This document shows positions 7,773-16,083 of a stretch of 37,058 nucleotides of DNA, in pieces. The notes beneath the pieces are model-generated. The model had not been told where the DNA came from. It worked only from the letters and a program-made list of their open reading frames with translations, and searched no databases. The stretch lies in assembly GCA_934633695.1 (NCBI GenBank), contig CAKTYT010000017.1, forward strand, positions 1-37,058, in the 5' to 3' direction. The position numbers and the translations under genes were made by a program. How positions within the stretch are numbered: the first letter of the stretch is position 1; each line of letters opens with the position of its first letter. The stretch comes from an uncultured Clostridia bacterium (GTDB lineage: Bacteria > Bacillota > Clostridia > Christensenellales > CAG-138).

Positions 7773-8300
7773 ATGAAAAACATCATTCGTAAACTCAGCT
7801 GCATAATTGCACTGCTCACCCTTTTCACCGCCGCGACAGGCTGCGGCGGCATGAAGTGGCCCGATAAGACCAACGTTAACCCCGCCGATACGGCAATGGC
7901 ACTTGCTGAAAAATGCAAATTCAGCGAGGTTCCTGCCGTTGTGACGACAAATGAAGACGTTGAATTCACTCTCTCCACCGTTCTCGGCATTGACACCGCA
8001 CTCGTCGGCAAGGACGGCGAAAATCTGACCGCAGCGGCAGGTCTTTGTGCCTCCACGCCCGAAGCTGTCATAGTTATCAAGGCCGTTGATGCTGAAGCGG
8101 CGAACAAAATCAACGACGGTGCGATTAAAAAACTGACCGAAACCTACATTCACGATTATTCCAATTATGGTCCCGAGGAAATCAGCAAGGTTGAAACTTG
8201 CGTCAACCGTGTTATCGGCGAATATGTATTCCTTGTGATCAGTGCGGACAATACCGCAGCGGAGCAGGTCCTCAATGAACTCGTTAATGCCGTCGGTTGA
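7773..8300 (+). CDS. DUF4358-like lipoprotein
   Basis: A 175-residue exported protein from ATG 7773, which follows a strong CAGGAGGAAA site. An upstream in-frame GTG is less likely. The signal is KNIIRKLSCIIALLTLFTA followed by ATGCGG, with Cys near residue 24 as lipidation site. The mature part fits the small DUF4358 type: ALAEKCKFSEVPAV, VLGIDTALVG, AVIVIKAVDAEAANKI and a C-terminal VFLVISADNTAAEQVL. The biochemical function of the family is not established. In Clostridia it commonly sits beside DHHW and MBOAT genes, suggesting a role in surface-polymer acylation. Its end overlaps the start of the DHHW gene. Confidence 0.8.
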   Translation: MKNIIRKLSCIIALLTLFTAATGCGGMKWPDKTNVNPADTAMALAEKCKFSEVPAVVTTNEDVEFTLSTVLGIDTALVGKDGENLTAAAGLCASTPEAVIVIKAVDAEAANKINDGAIKKLTETYIHDYSNYGPEEISKVETCVNRVIGEYVFLVISADNTAAEQVLNELVNAVG

Positions 8301-9471
8301 GAAAATAGGTGCTGAATTGGAAAATAAGCAAAACAAATCCAATATAGTATTGATTGCAGCTTTTATCGGGTTCATCGGCGTATTTTTCCTTTTGATTCTT
8401 TTTCTGCCCAAACACGAGGGAGAATTGAGTCCAAATGAACGCCGTGTACTTGCAAAAGCTCCCGATGCATCGATTGATAATATTCTGGGCGGTGGTTTTT
8501 CGGGCGAAGTTGATACCTGGCTCGAGGATCATTTCCCGTTCAGAAATTTCTTTGTTTCGCTGTATTCCTACGCTGATAGATTGACCGGAAGGAATATCAC
8601 GGAAAGCATTATCCTCGGCAAGGGTGACAGGCTGCTTTCGGCTCCGGTTGCAAATAACGAAACCGAAATTACCGAATGCGGTGATAAGATTGCTGCATTT
8701 GCTGAAAAAAACAATCTCCGGTCCATCGTTTGCGGTATTCCCTCCAACGGTTCGATGCTCGAAAACGAATTACCGAAGCTCCACTTGGAATATCACGATG
8801 CGGACATTCTTCGGGAATTTGAATCCGCTGTCGGCGGCGTTTCGCTTGACAATACCAAACTGTTTGCACAGTCCGGCGACACATCCGAGTATTACTACCG
8901 AACCGATCATCACTTGACTATGCAGGGTTCTTATGCGGTATACGTTGAACTTTGCGGACAGCTCGGCATTGCTCCGATGGGTGAACTCAGCTTTGAGAAG
9001 CAGAATTACGAATTTTATGGCACTGCATACGGAAGCAGCGGACTTTTGCTCACAAAACCTGATACACTCGAGGTTTGGCGTTGGAAGGGCGACGAATCTG
9101 TGGCGGTTACGACCTATGACGGCTCAACATCCGAAGTACACAGTGGAATGTATGATGAAGCCTGCCTCGCTGAAGGCTATGTTGACCGTTATGCCGCCTA
9201 TCTTTACAGCAACCATGGCGTTACCATTGTTGAGAACCCGAATGCAGTTGGCGGCTCGCTCCTTGTCCTCAAGGACAGCTACGGCAATGCCATCGTGCCA
9301 TTTTTAGCAAAGCACTTCAAGACAATCGTAATGCTCGACCTTCGCTATTTCAACTCAGCTTCCAAGCAGCCAAGTGAGATTGTCTCAGAATATGGCATTT
9401 CTGATTTTCTCATTCTGTATGGAACGGACTCCATAAACAGTCTCAGCAGCAGCATCGGTTGGCTGAGATAA
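8275..9471 (+). CDS. DHHW-family membrane protein (AlgX/AlgJ-like SGNH fold)
   Basis: About 398 residues. There is one N-terminal membrane helix (IVLIAAFIGFIGVFFLLILF), then an extracellular domain. Family features are DHFPFRNFFVSLYSYADRLTGR, the TDHHLTMQGSY block (the DHH signature) and a C-terminal LVLKDSYGNAIVPFLAKHF with Ser in KDSYGN. These proteins relate to the alginate acetylation proteins AlgJ/AlgX and probably take acyl groups across the membrane. The start is uncertain: ATG 8275 follows GGAGCAGG and overlaps the DUF4358 gene by 26 bases, while ATG 8287 or a later TTG are alternatives. The MBOAT acyltransferase expected as partner is not in the window. Confidence 0.88.
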   Translation: MNSLMPSVEKIGAELENKQNKSNIVLIAAFIGFIGVFFLLILFLPKHEGELSPNERRVLAKAPDASIDNILGGGFSGEVDTWLEDHFPFRNFFVSLYSYADRLTGRNITESIILGKGDRLLSAPVANNETEITECGDKIAAFAEKNNLRSIVCGIPSNGSMLENELPKLHLEYHDADILREFESAVGGVSLDNTKLFAQSGDTSEYYYRTDHHLTMQGSYAVYVELCGQLGIAPMGELSFEKQNYEFYGTAYGSSGLLLTKPDTLEVWRWKGDESVAVTTYDGSTSEVHSGMYDEACLAEGYVDRYAAYLYSNHGVTIVENPNAVGGSLLVLKDSYGNAIVPFLAKHFKTIVMLDLRYFNSASKQPSEIVSEYGISDFLILYGTDSINSLSSSIGWLR

Positions 9472-9485
9472 GCTGTCATTAGCTA

Positions 9486-9522
9486 AAAACAGATTGTGTT
9501 TTCATGCACAGTCTGTTTTTTT
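9486..9522 (+). terminator. Terminator after the DHHW gene
   Basis: AACAGATTGTG and CACAGTCTGTT pair with one T-G wobble around an eight-base loop and run into a T tract. It ends the SGNH-DUF4358-DHHW operon and separates it from the phage-like cassette. Confidence 0.85.
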
Positions 9523-9594
9523 GCACACGTATTCCCTTTTTTTGATGATATTATCCCAATTTCAGCGATTCAAAAAATTTTTTTCTCTGAACTA

Positions 9595-9624
9595 TTGACA
9601 CGCGAGTTCGTTTTATGTTATAAT
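9595..9624 (+). promoter_or_regulatory. Consensus sigma-A-type promoter of the phage-like cassette
   Basis: Perfect TTGACA at 9595-9600, an 18-base spacer, and perfect TATAAT at 9619-9624. Predicted start is near 9631. It is the only strong promoter seen upstream of the capsid cassette, and the attenuator-like hairpin lies between it and the first gene. Confidence 0.8.
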
Positions 9625-9656
9625 ATTATCACGATGGAAATTGCGTTGGTGCCACC

Positions 9657-9729
9657 GCTCTTTCTGTTGTACAATTTAGCAGTAAAAAAAGAGCATTCGT
9701 CCATCGGAGACGGATGCTCTTTCATTTTT
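9657..9729 (+). promoter_or_regulatory. Attenuator-like leader with terminator hairpin
   Basis: Terminator arms GAGCATTCGTC (9691-9701) and GACGGATGCTC (9709-9719), extended by AAA/TTT, enclose a seven-base loop and run into TTTCATTTTT. The motif GCTCTTTC occurs twice, at 9657-9664 and at the 3' arm (9716-9723). The upstream copy can therefore pair with AAAGAGC (9688-9694) and block the terminator. A 34-codon frame starts at ATG 9634, almost at the predicted transcription start, and runs through the hairpin; it has no ribosome binding site. Alternatives are a short (about 95-base) untranslated RNA, or a plain terminator that merely insulates the cassette. Confidence 0.6.
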
Positions 9730-9778
9730 GGGGAATGAATTGCTGCATGCAAAAGACCAAAAAAGAAAGGACCAACCA

Positions 9779-10159
9779 ATGAAGGATTCAAAAGGAATCG
9801 CTGAAACTAATGGAAATGATACGAGGGAAATGTATGCCTGCTATCTGCTTGGGCGTGCAATGCTCAACAAAATCGGGCTTCCCGACGGAATCGACCCTAT
9901 TGATGCGGCAAAGGAACTTATTACGCTCTGGGGAAAGCATGAAAACGCTCCTGCCACGCCAAATGACTCGCCTGAACCCACTGAAAACAGTGGAGATGCC
10001 GGCGAAAACAACAATTATAAACAGCTCCCCCGTCCCATTAAGGGTGGAATGGGTGAGGCTCCCGCAATCGACTTTGACAATATGAGTACCGAACAGTTTC
10101 GCAGGCTGAAAAAGCAGCTTCAGAATGCGGCTCGCGACGGAAAAAGAATCCGGATTTAA
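9779..10159 (+). CDS. Putative capsid scaffold-like protein
   Basis: A 126-residue acidic, low-complexity protein from ATG 9779, with AGAAAGGA seven bases upstream. An in-frame TTG at 9728 is disfavoured. The N-terminal part is helical (REMYACYLLGRAMLNKIGL). The middle is a disordered Pro/Glu/Asn stretch, and the end is a basic helix (TEQFRRLKKQLQNAARDGKR). Its place just upstream of the major capsid gene and its charge layout (acidic body, basic helical tail) are what one expects of a scaffolding protein. No sequence motif proves it. The capsid gene begins 21 bases downstream. Confidence 0.55.
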   Translation: MKDSKGIAETNGNDTREMYACYLLGRAMLNKIGLPDGIDPIDAAKELITLWGKHENAPATPNDSPEPTENSGDAGENNNYKQLPRPIKGGMGEAPAIDFDNMSTEQFRRLKKQLQNAARDGKRIRI

Positions 10160-10180
10160 GCATAGGAGGAAAAACAACGA

Positions 10181-11386
10181 ATGAATACCGTAATCAACAC
10201 TACAATCACCGCAAACGGAAGTGCAAAATTCTCTTCCAAATACTATGACCGTCAGCTCCTTGAGAGTGCAAAGACACGGTTCGTCCACCAGGAGTTCGGT
10301 CAAAAGCGACCTATTCCCCGCAATAACGGTAAGTATGTCAATTTTCGCCGTTGGAATCTGTTTGACCCAAGAGAGGCAATGACGGGACTTGTCGAGGGCG
10401 TCACCCCTGTTGGTCAAACTCTTTCGCAGAGCGATGTTGAGGCTCAGGTCAAACAGTACGGTGCATATGTTGAGGTCAGCGACCTGCTCGACCTCACTGC
10501 ATACGACCGAGTTATCAATGATTCCGCCGAGCTTCTCGGCGAGCAGCTTGGAACAGTCGTCGAATGGGTCACCCGCGATGTCATGTGTTCAGGCAACAAT
10601 GTACAGTATGCAGGCGGTAAAACCGCAAGAAATCAGCTCACCTCGTCTGACAAGCTGACCACTGATGAAATACGCAAAGCCGTTCGCACACTCAAGAAAA
10701 ATAAAGCACGTCCCTTCAGCGACGAAGGCAGGCAGCCCCATTTCATCTGTATCTGTTCGCCTGAAGCGACTTATGACCTTCAGAATGATGAGATGTGGAA
10801 AAACGTTTCGACTTACAGCAATTCCGAGGCGATATACAGCGGAGAAATCGGCAGACTCTTCGGCGTTGTCTTTGTTGAAAGTACTGAGGCGAAGGTCTTC
10901 GGGCAGAGTGTCAATAATGCAGTTGCTGCGGCGACGACCTCAAGCACTCAGCTCGTACTGAAGAACACTCCCACCGAGGCTGAAAAGCTCTACCTTTCCA
11001 CGCCCGGCAACAAGCTGATGATTGGCTCAACCGAGTACACGCTTGCGGACAACCCCTTCGATGCATCAACCAACACCATTACCCTCACCACTGCTGCCAC
11101 GCTCACTGCAAACACTTCCGTTTGGAGTGATGATGCGGCGAAGAGTGCCGGCGACATGAACCGTGCCGATGACGTGCATTGCACTCTCGTTTTCGGCAGA
11201 GATGCATACGGTGTAATTGACGTTGACGGAAAGGGAGCTGTTCAGCTCATCGTCAAGCCCCACGGCAGCAGCGGCACCGCCGATCCCCTCGACCAACGTG
11301 CGACTGTCGGTGCGAAGGTCACCGCTTACACCGCAGCCATTCTGAACGACCTCTGGCTTGTCAGAATTGAACATACCGTTTCCTAA
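10181..11386 (+). CDS. Major capsid protein, N4-gp56 family
   Basis: The 401-residue shell protein of a podovirus-like head, with the HK97 fold expected from the family. Recognisable blocks are the N-terminal SKYYDRQLLESAKTRFVHQE, then PIPRNNGKYVNFRRW, TPVGQTLSQSDVEAQVKQYG, and the strongly conserved C-terminal region with VFGRDAYGVID, VKPHGSSGTADPLDQR, TVGAKVTAYTAAILND and WLVRIEHT. A Thr/Ser/Ala-rich segment near residues 240-325 may be a surface domain or insertion. The start follows AGGAGG. There is no frameshift or stop. A hairpin right after the gene may raise its relative mRNA level. Confidence 0.93.
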   Translation: MNTVINTTITANGSAKFSSKYYDRQLLESAKTRFVHQEFGQKRPIPRNNGKYVNFRRWNLFDPREAMTGLVEGVTPVGQTLSQSDVEAQVKQYGAYVEVSDLLDLTAYDRVINDSAELLGEQLGTVVEWVTRDVMCSGNNVQYAGGKTARNQLTSSDKLTTDEIRKAVRTLKKNKARPFSDEGRQPHFICICSPEATYDLQNDEMWKNVSTYSNSEAIYSGEIGRLFGVVFVESTEAKVFGQSVNNAVAAATTSSTQLVLKNTPTEAEKLYLSTPGNKLMIGSTEYTLADNPFDASTNTITLTTAATLTANTSVWSDDAAKSAGDMNRADDVHCTLVFGRDAYGVIDVDGKGAVQLIVKPHGSSGTADPLDQRATVGAKVTAYTAAILNDLWLVRIEHTVS

Positions 11387-11398
11387 TTGAATTCATGA

Positions 11399-11425
11399 GG
11401 GTATGCCGTTTATTTCGGCATGCCC
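11399..11425 (+). promoter_or_regulatory. Stem-loop in the gap after the capsid gene
   Basis: GGGTATGCCG and CGGCATGCCC pair over ten positions (one G-T) around TTTATTT. No T run follows, so it is more likely an mRNA processing or stabilising element than a terminator. It would favour high capsid expression relative to the next gene, whose ribosome binding site is directly downstream. Confidence 0.55.
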
Positions 11426-11438
11426 AGAGAGGAGCATC

Positions 11439-12431
11439 ATGGGATTTTTTAAAAAAAGAACAAAACAGCTTAAAGATATCGGAAGTGCAAACGGCTCGGC
11501 CAATGCAGCAGCCGCAGACGATATGCTCAATACAATGCGTACTCTTCGGGGAAGCGACACTCCAAAACGCAATGCGGTCATTATCGATTCGAGTGACATT
11601 ACTCCGATGAAGGCCGAATCGAATGCCGGAGGCGGGGGAACCGCAGGCATTGGTCATTCCTCGAGCGGAAGCAGTGAAACGCCTGCGAACGGAATTGACG
11701 ATTACTACAACAAACTCATTTCCACTTTGCGGGGATATGGCATTTCATTGAGTTTGCCTTCCCTCGATGAGCTTCGAGAACAGCTTGAAGCATTTCTGCG
11801 GCCAGCCGTTGATTCTGCGATCGAGCAGCGTCAGCGTTACGGCGAGCAGGCAATGGCAGAGCTTGATGCAGATGCATACTCACGCGGAATGGGCGGTTCG
11901 AGCTACCTTTCGAGCATGAAGGAGCGAGAGCACAACGATATTGCAAGCGACATTGCCGCACTCGAGTCAAGCTACGGAGCAGAGATTGCAAAGTACATGT
12001 ATGATGCGTCAATGGAACTGATGCGGATCCGCAGTGAATTTGAGAAAATGGAATACCAATCAAGGCTTGACCGTGAGAATGCACTGTTTAATGCAAAGCT
12101 TCAGAACTCCGGACGCACGCAAGGTTCAAGCCGCAGCAGCGGCAAATCGCAGGAAGGTGACAGCGAAACCGAAACGGGAGCATATCGAGAGGATTTCACA
12201 AGCGATGATTATGAATCCTACCGACTTTATCTCGAAATCTGCGAGGATGATGAGAGGCAGAATTTGTTCCATGGAACAAGTACTTACTGGAAGCAGCGTC
12301 GTGCAGCAATGCAAGCTGCGTTGAGCAATAATGAATACAATCACTTGATGAGGCTTTATGGTCAAAGCGGAAGCACCGGCGGAGGGAGCCATGTGGGAGG
12401 TGAAGCAGGATGGGTACACGTTCACTCGTAA
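11439..12431 (+). CDS. Phage-like coiled-coil protein of unknown function
   Basis: A 330-residue protein from ATG 11439 with GAGAGGAG directly upstream; an in-frame ATG at 11403 falls in the stem-loop. The N-terminus is basic (GFFKKRTKQLKDIG). Gly/Ser-rich linkers follow, then a long helical region near residues 110-235 (LDELREQLEAFLRPAVDSAI, SMKEREHNDIASDIAALESS, YMYDASMELMRIRSEF). The end is a Ser/Gly-rich stretch plus an acidic helical tail. It lacks portal motifs and is too short for a portal. It may be an internal virion or tail-associated protein. It overlaps the fibre gene by 22 bases, so the two are probably co-translated. Confidence 0.65.
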   Translation: MGFFKKRTKQLKDIGSANGSANAAAADDMLNTMRTLRGSDTPKRNAVIIDSSDITPMKAESNAGGGGTAGIGHSSSGSSETPANGIDDYYNKLISTLRGYGISLSLPSLDELREQLEAFLRPAVDSAIEQRQRYGEQAMAELDADAYSRGMGGSSYLSSMKEREHNDIASDIAALESSYGAEIAKYMYDASMELMRIRSEFEKMEYQSRLDRENALFNAKLQNSGRTQGSSRSSGKSQEGDSETETGAYREDFTSDDYESYRLYLEICEDDERQNLFHGTSTYWKQRRAAMQAALSNNEYNHLMRLYGQSGSTGGGSHVGGEAGWVHVHS

Positions 12432-15307
12432 AGTATTTCGACCTTGACATTGACCTTGTGAAACCCTGCTCCGTACGAAACTTTGAAGTCGTCAATGGAG
12501 ATACGGGCAATGTACTGCGTATCAGTATCTTTAACAACGGTGTTGCGGAGAACATCTCCGGTTACAAGGTGGTAGCTGTTTTTTCAAACACCTGCGGCAC
12601 TTTTGTGCAGGACAGCAGCGATGATTGCGGAGGAATCGCATTGGACAATAACAAAGTGACAATCGATATTTCCAAGGGCTGCCTTGCCCCCGGCATCATC
12701 GAATGCGAACTCCAATTTTATACTGACACAGAAACAGCGACGAGCAGCATATACACCAATCTGGTCACGAGTGCAAAGTTCAGCTTTTACTGCCGAGAGT
12801 CGCTGCTGTGTAGAGATGCATTGGAGAGCTTCAATGAATTTCCCCTTCTTATGGAGCTTATCAGCGATATCCGGCTGGAAGAGGGGCTGCGTATGCGTCA
12901 TGAGCGTGACCGCATTGCTGCCGAAACGGGGCGAAGCACTGCCGAGACCGGGCGTGTCAATGCGGAACAGCTCCGTGTCAGTGCGGAAAACGGGAGAATT
13001 GCTTCCGAAAAGGTGCGAAGCTCGGCGGAATCCGCTAGGATGTCTTCGGAAAACAGCAGAAACGCCGCAGAGCTTTACAGGGTGCAAAATGAAAATGCAC
13101 GAAATTCAGCCGAGACGGAGCGAATCAGCAATGAACGAAACAGAGTGAGTGCCGAAACGTCGAGACGGACGTCGGAAAACGCTCGTGCGGATGCCGAGGA
13201 AATTCGTACCCTTGCGGAGACTAACCGCGAAACCTGTGAAAGTGCAAGACAGACTGCGGAGCAGGGACGTATCGAGGCAGAGAACGAGCGAAGTGCCACA
13301 TTCCGCGGAATTCTCACAGCCGGCAGCCAGACGACCGTTCCCGATAACTCACTGAACACCGCAACAACGAGCGGATGGTATGCTTACGACGGCGGAATAG
13401 TGTTGGTAAAGGGAACGGCAGCCGATTGCAAGCAGCTCATGCTCAGACCAAATGGAAGCATTCAGCACAGAGTCGGCAGTTACTCCGACAGCACACTCAC
13501 ATGGAGCGAGTGGACCAGCTTCAACGGTGTATCTGAATCCGCAGTTGTATCAGCTGTGAACGCATATCTTGCGGATCATCCGGAGCTGGCCGTAAATATT
13601 CCTGACGGCAGCATTACTCCGCAGAAAACAAGCTTTATAAGCGTTGAGGAGGGGACGTCAACCGAAGCTGCGAAATTCACCAATCAGATTCCGATTTCGC
13701 AGAATGCCGAGGGCGGAGCATACAGCGACACGGGTTATAAGCAGGGCTATCGCCTCAATTCATCGGGTGCTGAGGTCGTGGCAGGGGCATATTTCTGCTC
13801 CGGCTTCATTCCGGCAGTGCTTAATGACACGGTACGCTCCGCAAACATCGCATTCGTTCCAACAAATTCAAGCACCGCATTGGAATTCTGGAGCAGTGAG
13901 CATGTACTTTTGCAGCACGTGAACGGCTCTCATCTAGATGCAATGGGAGCGTACACCTCGGACGGCAACCTAGAGCTGGAGCTTACGTCGAGCAAACTTG
14001 CGAGCTACGCAAGCATCCGAAACGGCGGTTTTGCTTACATCCGATTTACCTCAGTCGGATGGAGCGGCAATTCAATCATTACGATAAGCGAGCCGATAGT
14101 TTACGAAACCATCACTACCCCGGGAAGCATGACGCTCAGTGAAAGCATCACCATTCCAAAGACCGTTTCCCTGGACGCAAGAGTCACGGCTTTGGAAGAG
14201 GCATCCGGAATTGACACCACACCCGCCTACGTCCGCACCGCGGCGAAAGCCTTTTCCGAAAAAATCCTGTCGCATCAGGATGGAAGGTCGTTTTCGATCG
14301 CATTTATCAGCGATTTGCACTGCGGATATTACACTGACCCCGAAAATACAAGCATTACCCATGCTGCACAGGCGTTGGGTATAGTGACGGAGACATGCTG
14401 CATCGACCTGTTATGCCTAGGCGGCGACATTGCAAACGGTGCTCCATCTTCGACAAAGGCAAACACGTTGGCTGAAATTGCAGTTGTCAACAGACTTTTT
14501 CACGGGATTCACCCGCGAAAGCTGATGCTCAAGGGAAATCATGACGATGCACCCTACTGCAACACTGCTGACAGGATCGGTCACTCCGCTTTGTTTCCGC
14601 ACATTGGTCGAAGCAATTATTCAATTGCAAACCTTGTCATTGACGAGACAAACCCGAGCGGTAACTATGGCTATGTTGATTTTGAAAAGGAGAAGCTGCG
14701 TGTCATTTATCTCAATACGGATGATAAGGCGAGCTTTCCCAGCATTGAAAACGATACGAACTACCTCAATGCACACAACATTTCAGCAGTGCAGCTCAGT
14801 TTTTTGGCAGACGAAGCACTCGACCTTACTTCAAAAGCCATTCCCGGTGAATGGGGCATCGTCATTCTCAGCCACGTTCCGCTCAATATCAGCGGAACAA
14901 AGACGATTGGCGGCGTGACCGTAACGCACAACACATCGAATGCAGGGGTCTTGCTCTGTGCCTACGCCGACAAGGGCGATTATGCGATTCCCGTTGGCTC
15001 GGATTGGGTGACGGGAAGCTACGCTTCAAAGGCAACGGGCAAAATTATTTGCTGTATTCACGGACACAACCACGCACTGACAAACGAAACGATCAGCACC
15101 CAGTCGAACACGAATACTATCCTGTCCATCGGCTGTCCAAACGCAATGAACGGGCGTGAGCATGTCTCCGCAAATGGGATCACCTACACGAAGACTGCAA
15201 ATTCTTCCGATGATACCGCTTTCTCAGTCATTACGATTGACAGAACAAATGAAACCGTGTTTGTTGACTGCTACGGTGCAGGCTATGATAGAACTTTTGA
15301 TTATTAA
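12410..15307 (+). CDS. Modular receptor-binding fibre with C-terminal metallophosphoesterase
   Basis: 965 residues. Residues 1-130 resemble the BppU N-terminal baseplate domain (FEVVNGDTGNVLRISIFNNG, IIECELQFYTDT). Residues 168-293 are eighteen exact seven-residue R-x-x-A-E-type repeats forming a coiled-coil stalk. Residues about 300-375 look like a pyocin-knob module (GWYAYDGGIVLVKG, SDSTLTWSEWTSF). A beta-rich, carbohydrate-binding-like region spans about 425-590. Residues about 625-960 form a calcineurin-like phosphoesterase with all metal motifs: SDLH (~632), GGDIANG (~670), GNHDD (~707), SHVPL (~820) and GHNH (~884). It probably binds, and may cut, a phosphate-containing surface polymer. 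The start follows GGGAGGTG. Confidence 0.85.
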   Translation: MGTRSLVKYFDLDIDLVKPCSVRNFEVVNGDTGNVLRISIFNNGVAENISGYKVVAVFSNTCGTFVQDSSDDCGGIALDNNKVTIDISKGCLAPGIIECELQFYTDTETATSSIYTNLVTSAKFSFYCRESLLCRDALESFNEFPLLMELISDIRLEEGLRMRHERDRIAAETGRSTAETGRVNAEQLRVSAENGRIASEKVRSSAESARMSSENSRNAAELYRVQNENARNSAETERISNERNRVSAETSRRTSENARADAEEIRTLAETNRETCESARQTAEQGRIEAENERSATFRGILTAGSQTTVPDNSLNTATTSGWYAYDGGIVLVKGTAADCKQLMLRPNGSIQHRVGSYSDSTLTWSEWTSFNGVSESAVVSAVNAYLADHPELAVNIPDGSITPQKTSFISVEEGTSTEAAKFTNQIPISQNAEGGAYSDTGYKQGYRLNSSGAEVVAGAYFCSGFIPAVLNDTVRSANIAFVPTNSSTALEFWSSEHVLLQHVNGSHLDAMGAYTSDGNLELELTSSKLASYASIRNGGFAYIRFTSVGWSGNSIITISEPIVYETITTPGSMTLSESITIPKTVSLDARVTALEEASGIDTTPAYVRTAAKAFSEKILSHQDGRSFSIAFISDLHCGYYTDPENTSITHAAQALGIVTETCCIDLLCLGGDIANGAPSSTKANTLAEIAVVNRLFHGIHPRKLMLKGNHDDAPYCNTADRIGHSALFPHIGRSNYSIANLVIDETNPSGNYGYVDFEKEKLRVIYLNTDDKASFPSIENDTNYLNAHNISAVQLSFLADEALDLTSKAIPGEWGIVILSHVPLNISGTKTIGGVTVTHNTSNAGVLLCAYADKGDYAIPVGSDWVTGSYASKATGKIICCIHGHNHALTNETISTQSNTNTILSIGCPNAMNGREHVSANGITYTKTANSSDDTAFSVITIDRTNETVFVDCYGAGYDRTFDY
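12911..13288 (+). repeat. Eighteen tandem 21-base (7-residue) coding repeats
   Basis: The fibre stalk has Arg at every seventh residue for eighteen units, for example RIAAETG, RVSAENG, RSSAESA, RNSAETE, RIEAENE. The protein period is exact but DNA units differ between copies, so this is an old, selected repeat rather than a recent slippage expansion. It predicts a long parallel trimeric coiled coil. Confidence 0.9.
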
Positions 15308-15321
15308 ACAGAAAGGAAACA

Positions 15322-16083
15322 ATGACTATGAAAAATGCAATTGACTTTGTGCGTTTTGCTCTTTCGCATGCAAAATATGAAACGATTCCGGTCGGAGCGA
15401 CCCTGCCGCTTTCGTACTCCGAGTGCGGGACCGAACCTTGGGAATATCTTTTCGGAACGACCGGCACCTTAGTCACGCAGGAGCTTCTCGACCGTAAATT
15501 TACAAGCTACTACGGCAAGAAGGGTTGGAGCAGGGAATCCTTTGACCTTGTGACGGAAAACTGGGCAAATCGCGGTGTAAAGGTCTGTGATTGCCAAGGT
15601 TTGCTTGACGTTTTCATTGGCACTGACGTAAACGCAAACTACTGTTACAGTGCATGGTGCAGCGAGCGTGGCAAAATTTCCGACGTTGAACGCGGATATG
15701 AGCTTGGCGAAGCAGTATTTTACCAGAATTCAGACGGTCGAATGACACATGTTGGGTTCATCTGCGGTTTTCTCGGACCTGAACCGCTGGTCGTTGAGGC
15801 AAGGGGCATCCGATTCGGCGTTTGCGTCACAAAGCTGAGCGAAAGGCCGTGGACACACCGCGGACTCGTCACCCGCCAGCTTATTTATGATGCGGACTGC
15901 TACGACGAACAGATCGTGCTGCATATTCAACGGCCGATGATCCAGGGCAAAGCGATAAGCGAGCTTCAGTCTGCACTCAATTCTCTCGGGTATTACTGCG
16001 GAAAGATTGACGGGAAATGCGGAAAGCTCACAATGAGCGGTATACGCGAGTTTGTGCTTGCCCACATGGAGGAGGCAGTATAA
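15322..16083 (+). CDS. Endolysin: NlpC/P60-like peptidase with peptidoglycan-binding domain
   Basis: 253 residues. The N-terminal two thirds resemble an NlpC/P60 Cys peptidase: KVCDCQGLLD gives the nucleophile (Cys91, following Asp90 as in the family's DCSGL), MTHVGFICG the His (His143) and VVEARG a candidate third polar residue (Glu159). The C-terminal part (QGKAISELQSALNSLGYYCG then KIDGKCGKLTMSGIREF) is a PG_binding_1-type three-helix domain. There is no signal peptide, so release would depend on the neighbouring holin-like protein. Its stop overlaps that gene's start by one base. A ribosome binding site GAAAGGAA precedes the ATG. It could also be a virion-associated hydrolase. Confidence 0.8.
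   Translation: MTMKNAIDFVRFALSHAKYETIPVGATLPLSYSECGTEPWEYLFGTTGTLVTQELLDRKFTSYYGKKGWSRESFDLVTENWANRGVKVCDCQGLLDVFIGTDVNANYCYSAWCSERGKISDVERGYELGEAVFYQNSDGRMTHVGFICGFLGPEPLVVEARGIRFGVCVTKLSERPWTHRGLVTRQLIYDADCYDEQIVLHIQRPMIQGKAISELQSALNSLGYYCGKIDGKCGKLTMSGIREFVLAHMEEAV

Noticed and set aside
7689..8411. A 240-codon - strand open frame opposite the DUF4358 gene
   Set aside because: The opposite strand carries signal peptide, ribosome binding site and family features, and the - strand product looks random in composition.
11439..12431. Considered as a portal protein to complete the phage module
   Set aside because: Too short, largely coiled coil and Gly/Ser linker, and lacking the stem and wing features of portals.
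12911..13288. Regular 21-base repeats considered as a CRISPR array
   Set aside because: Units are contiguous without spacers and encode an uninterrupted seven-residue protein repeat in frame.
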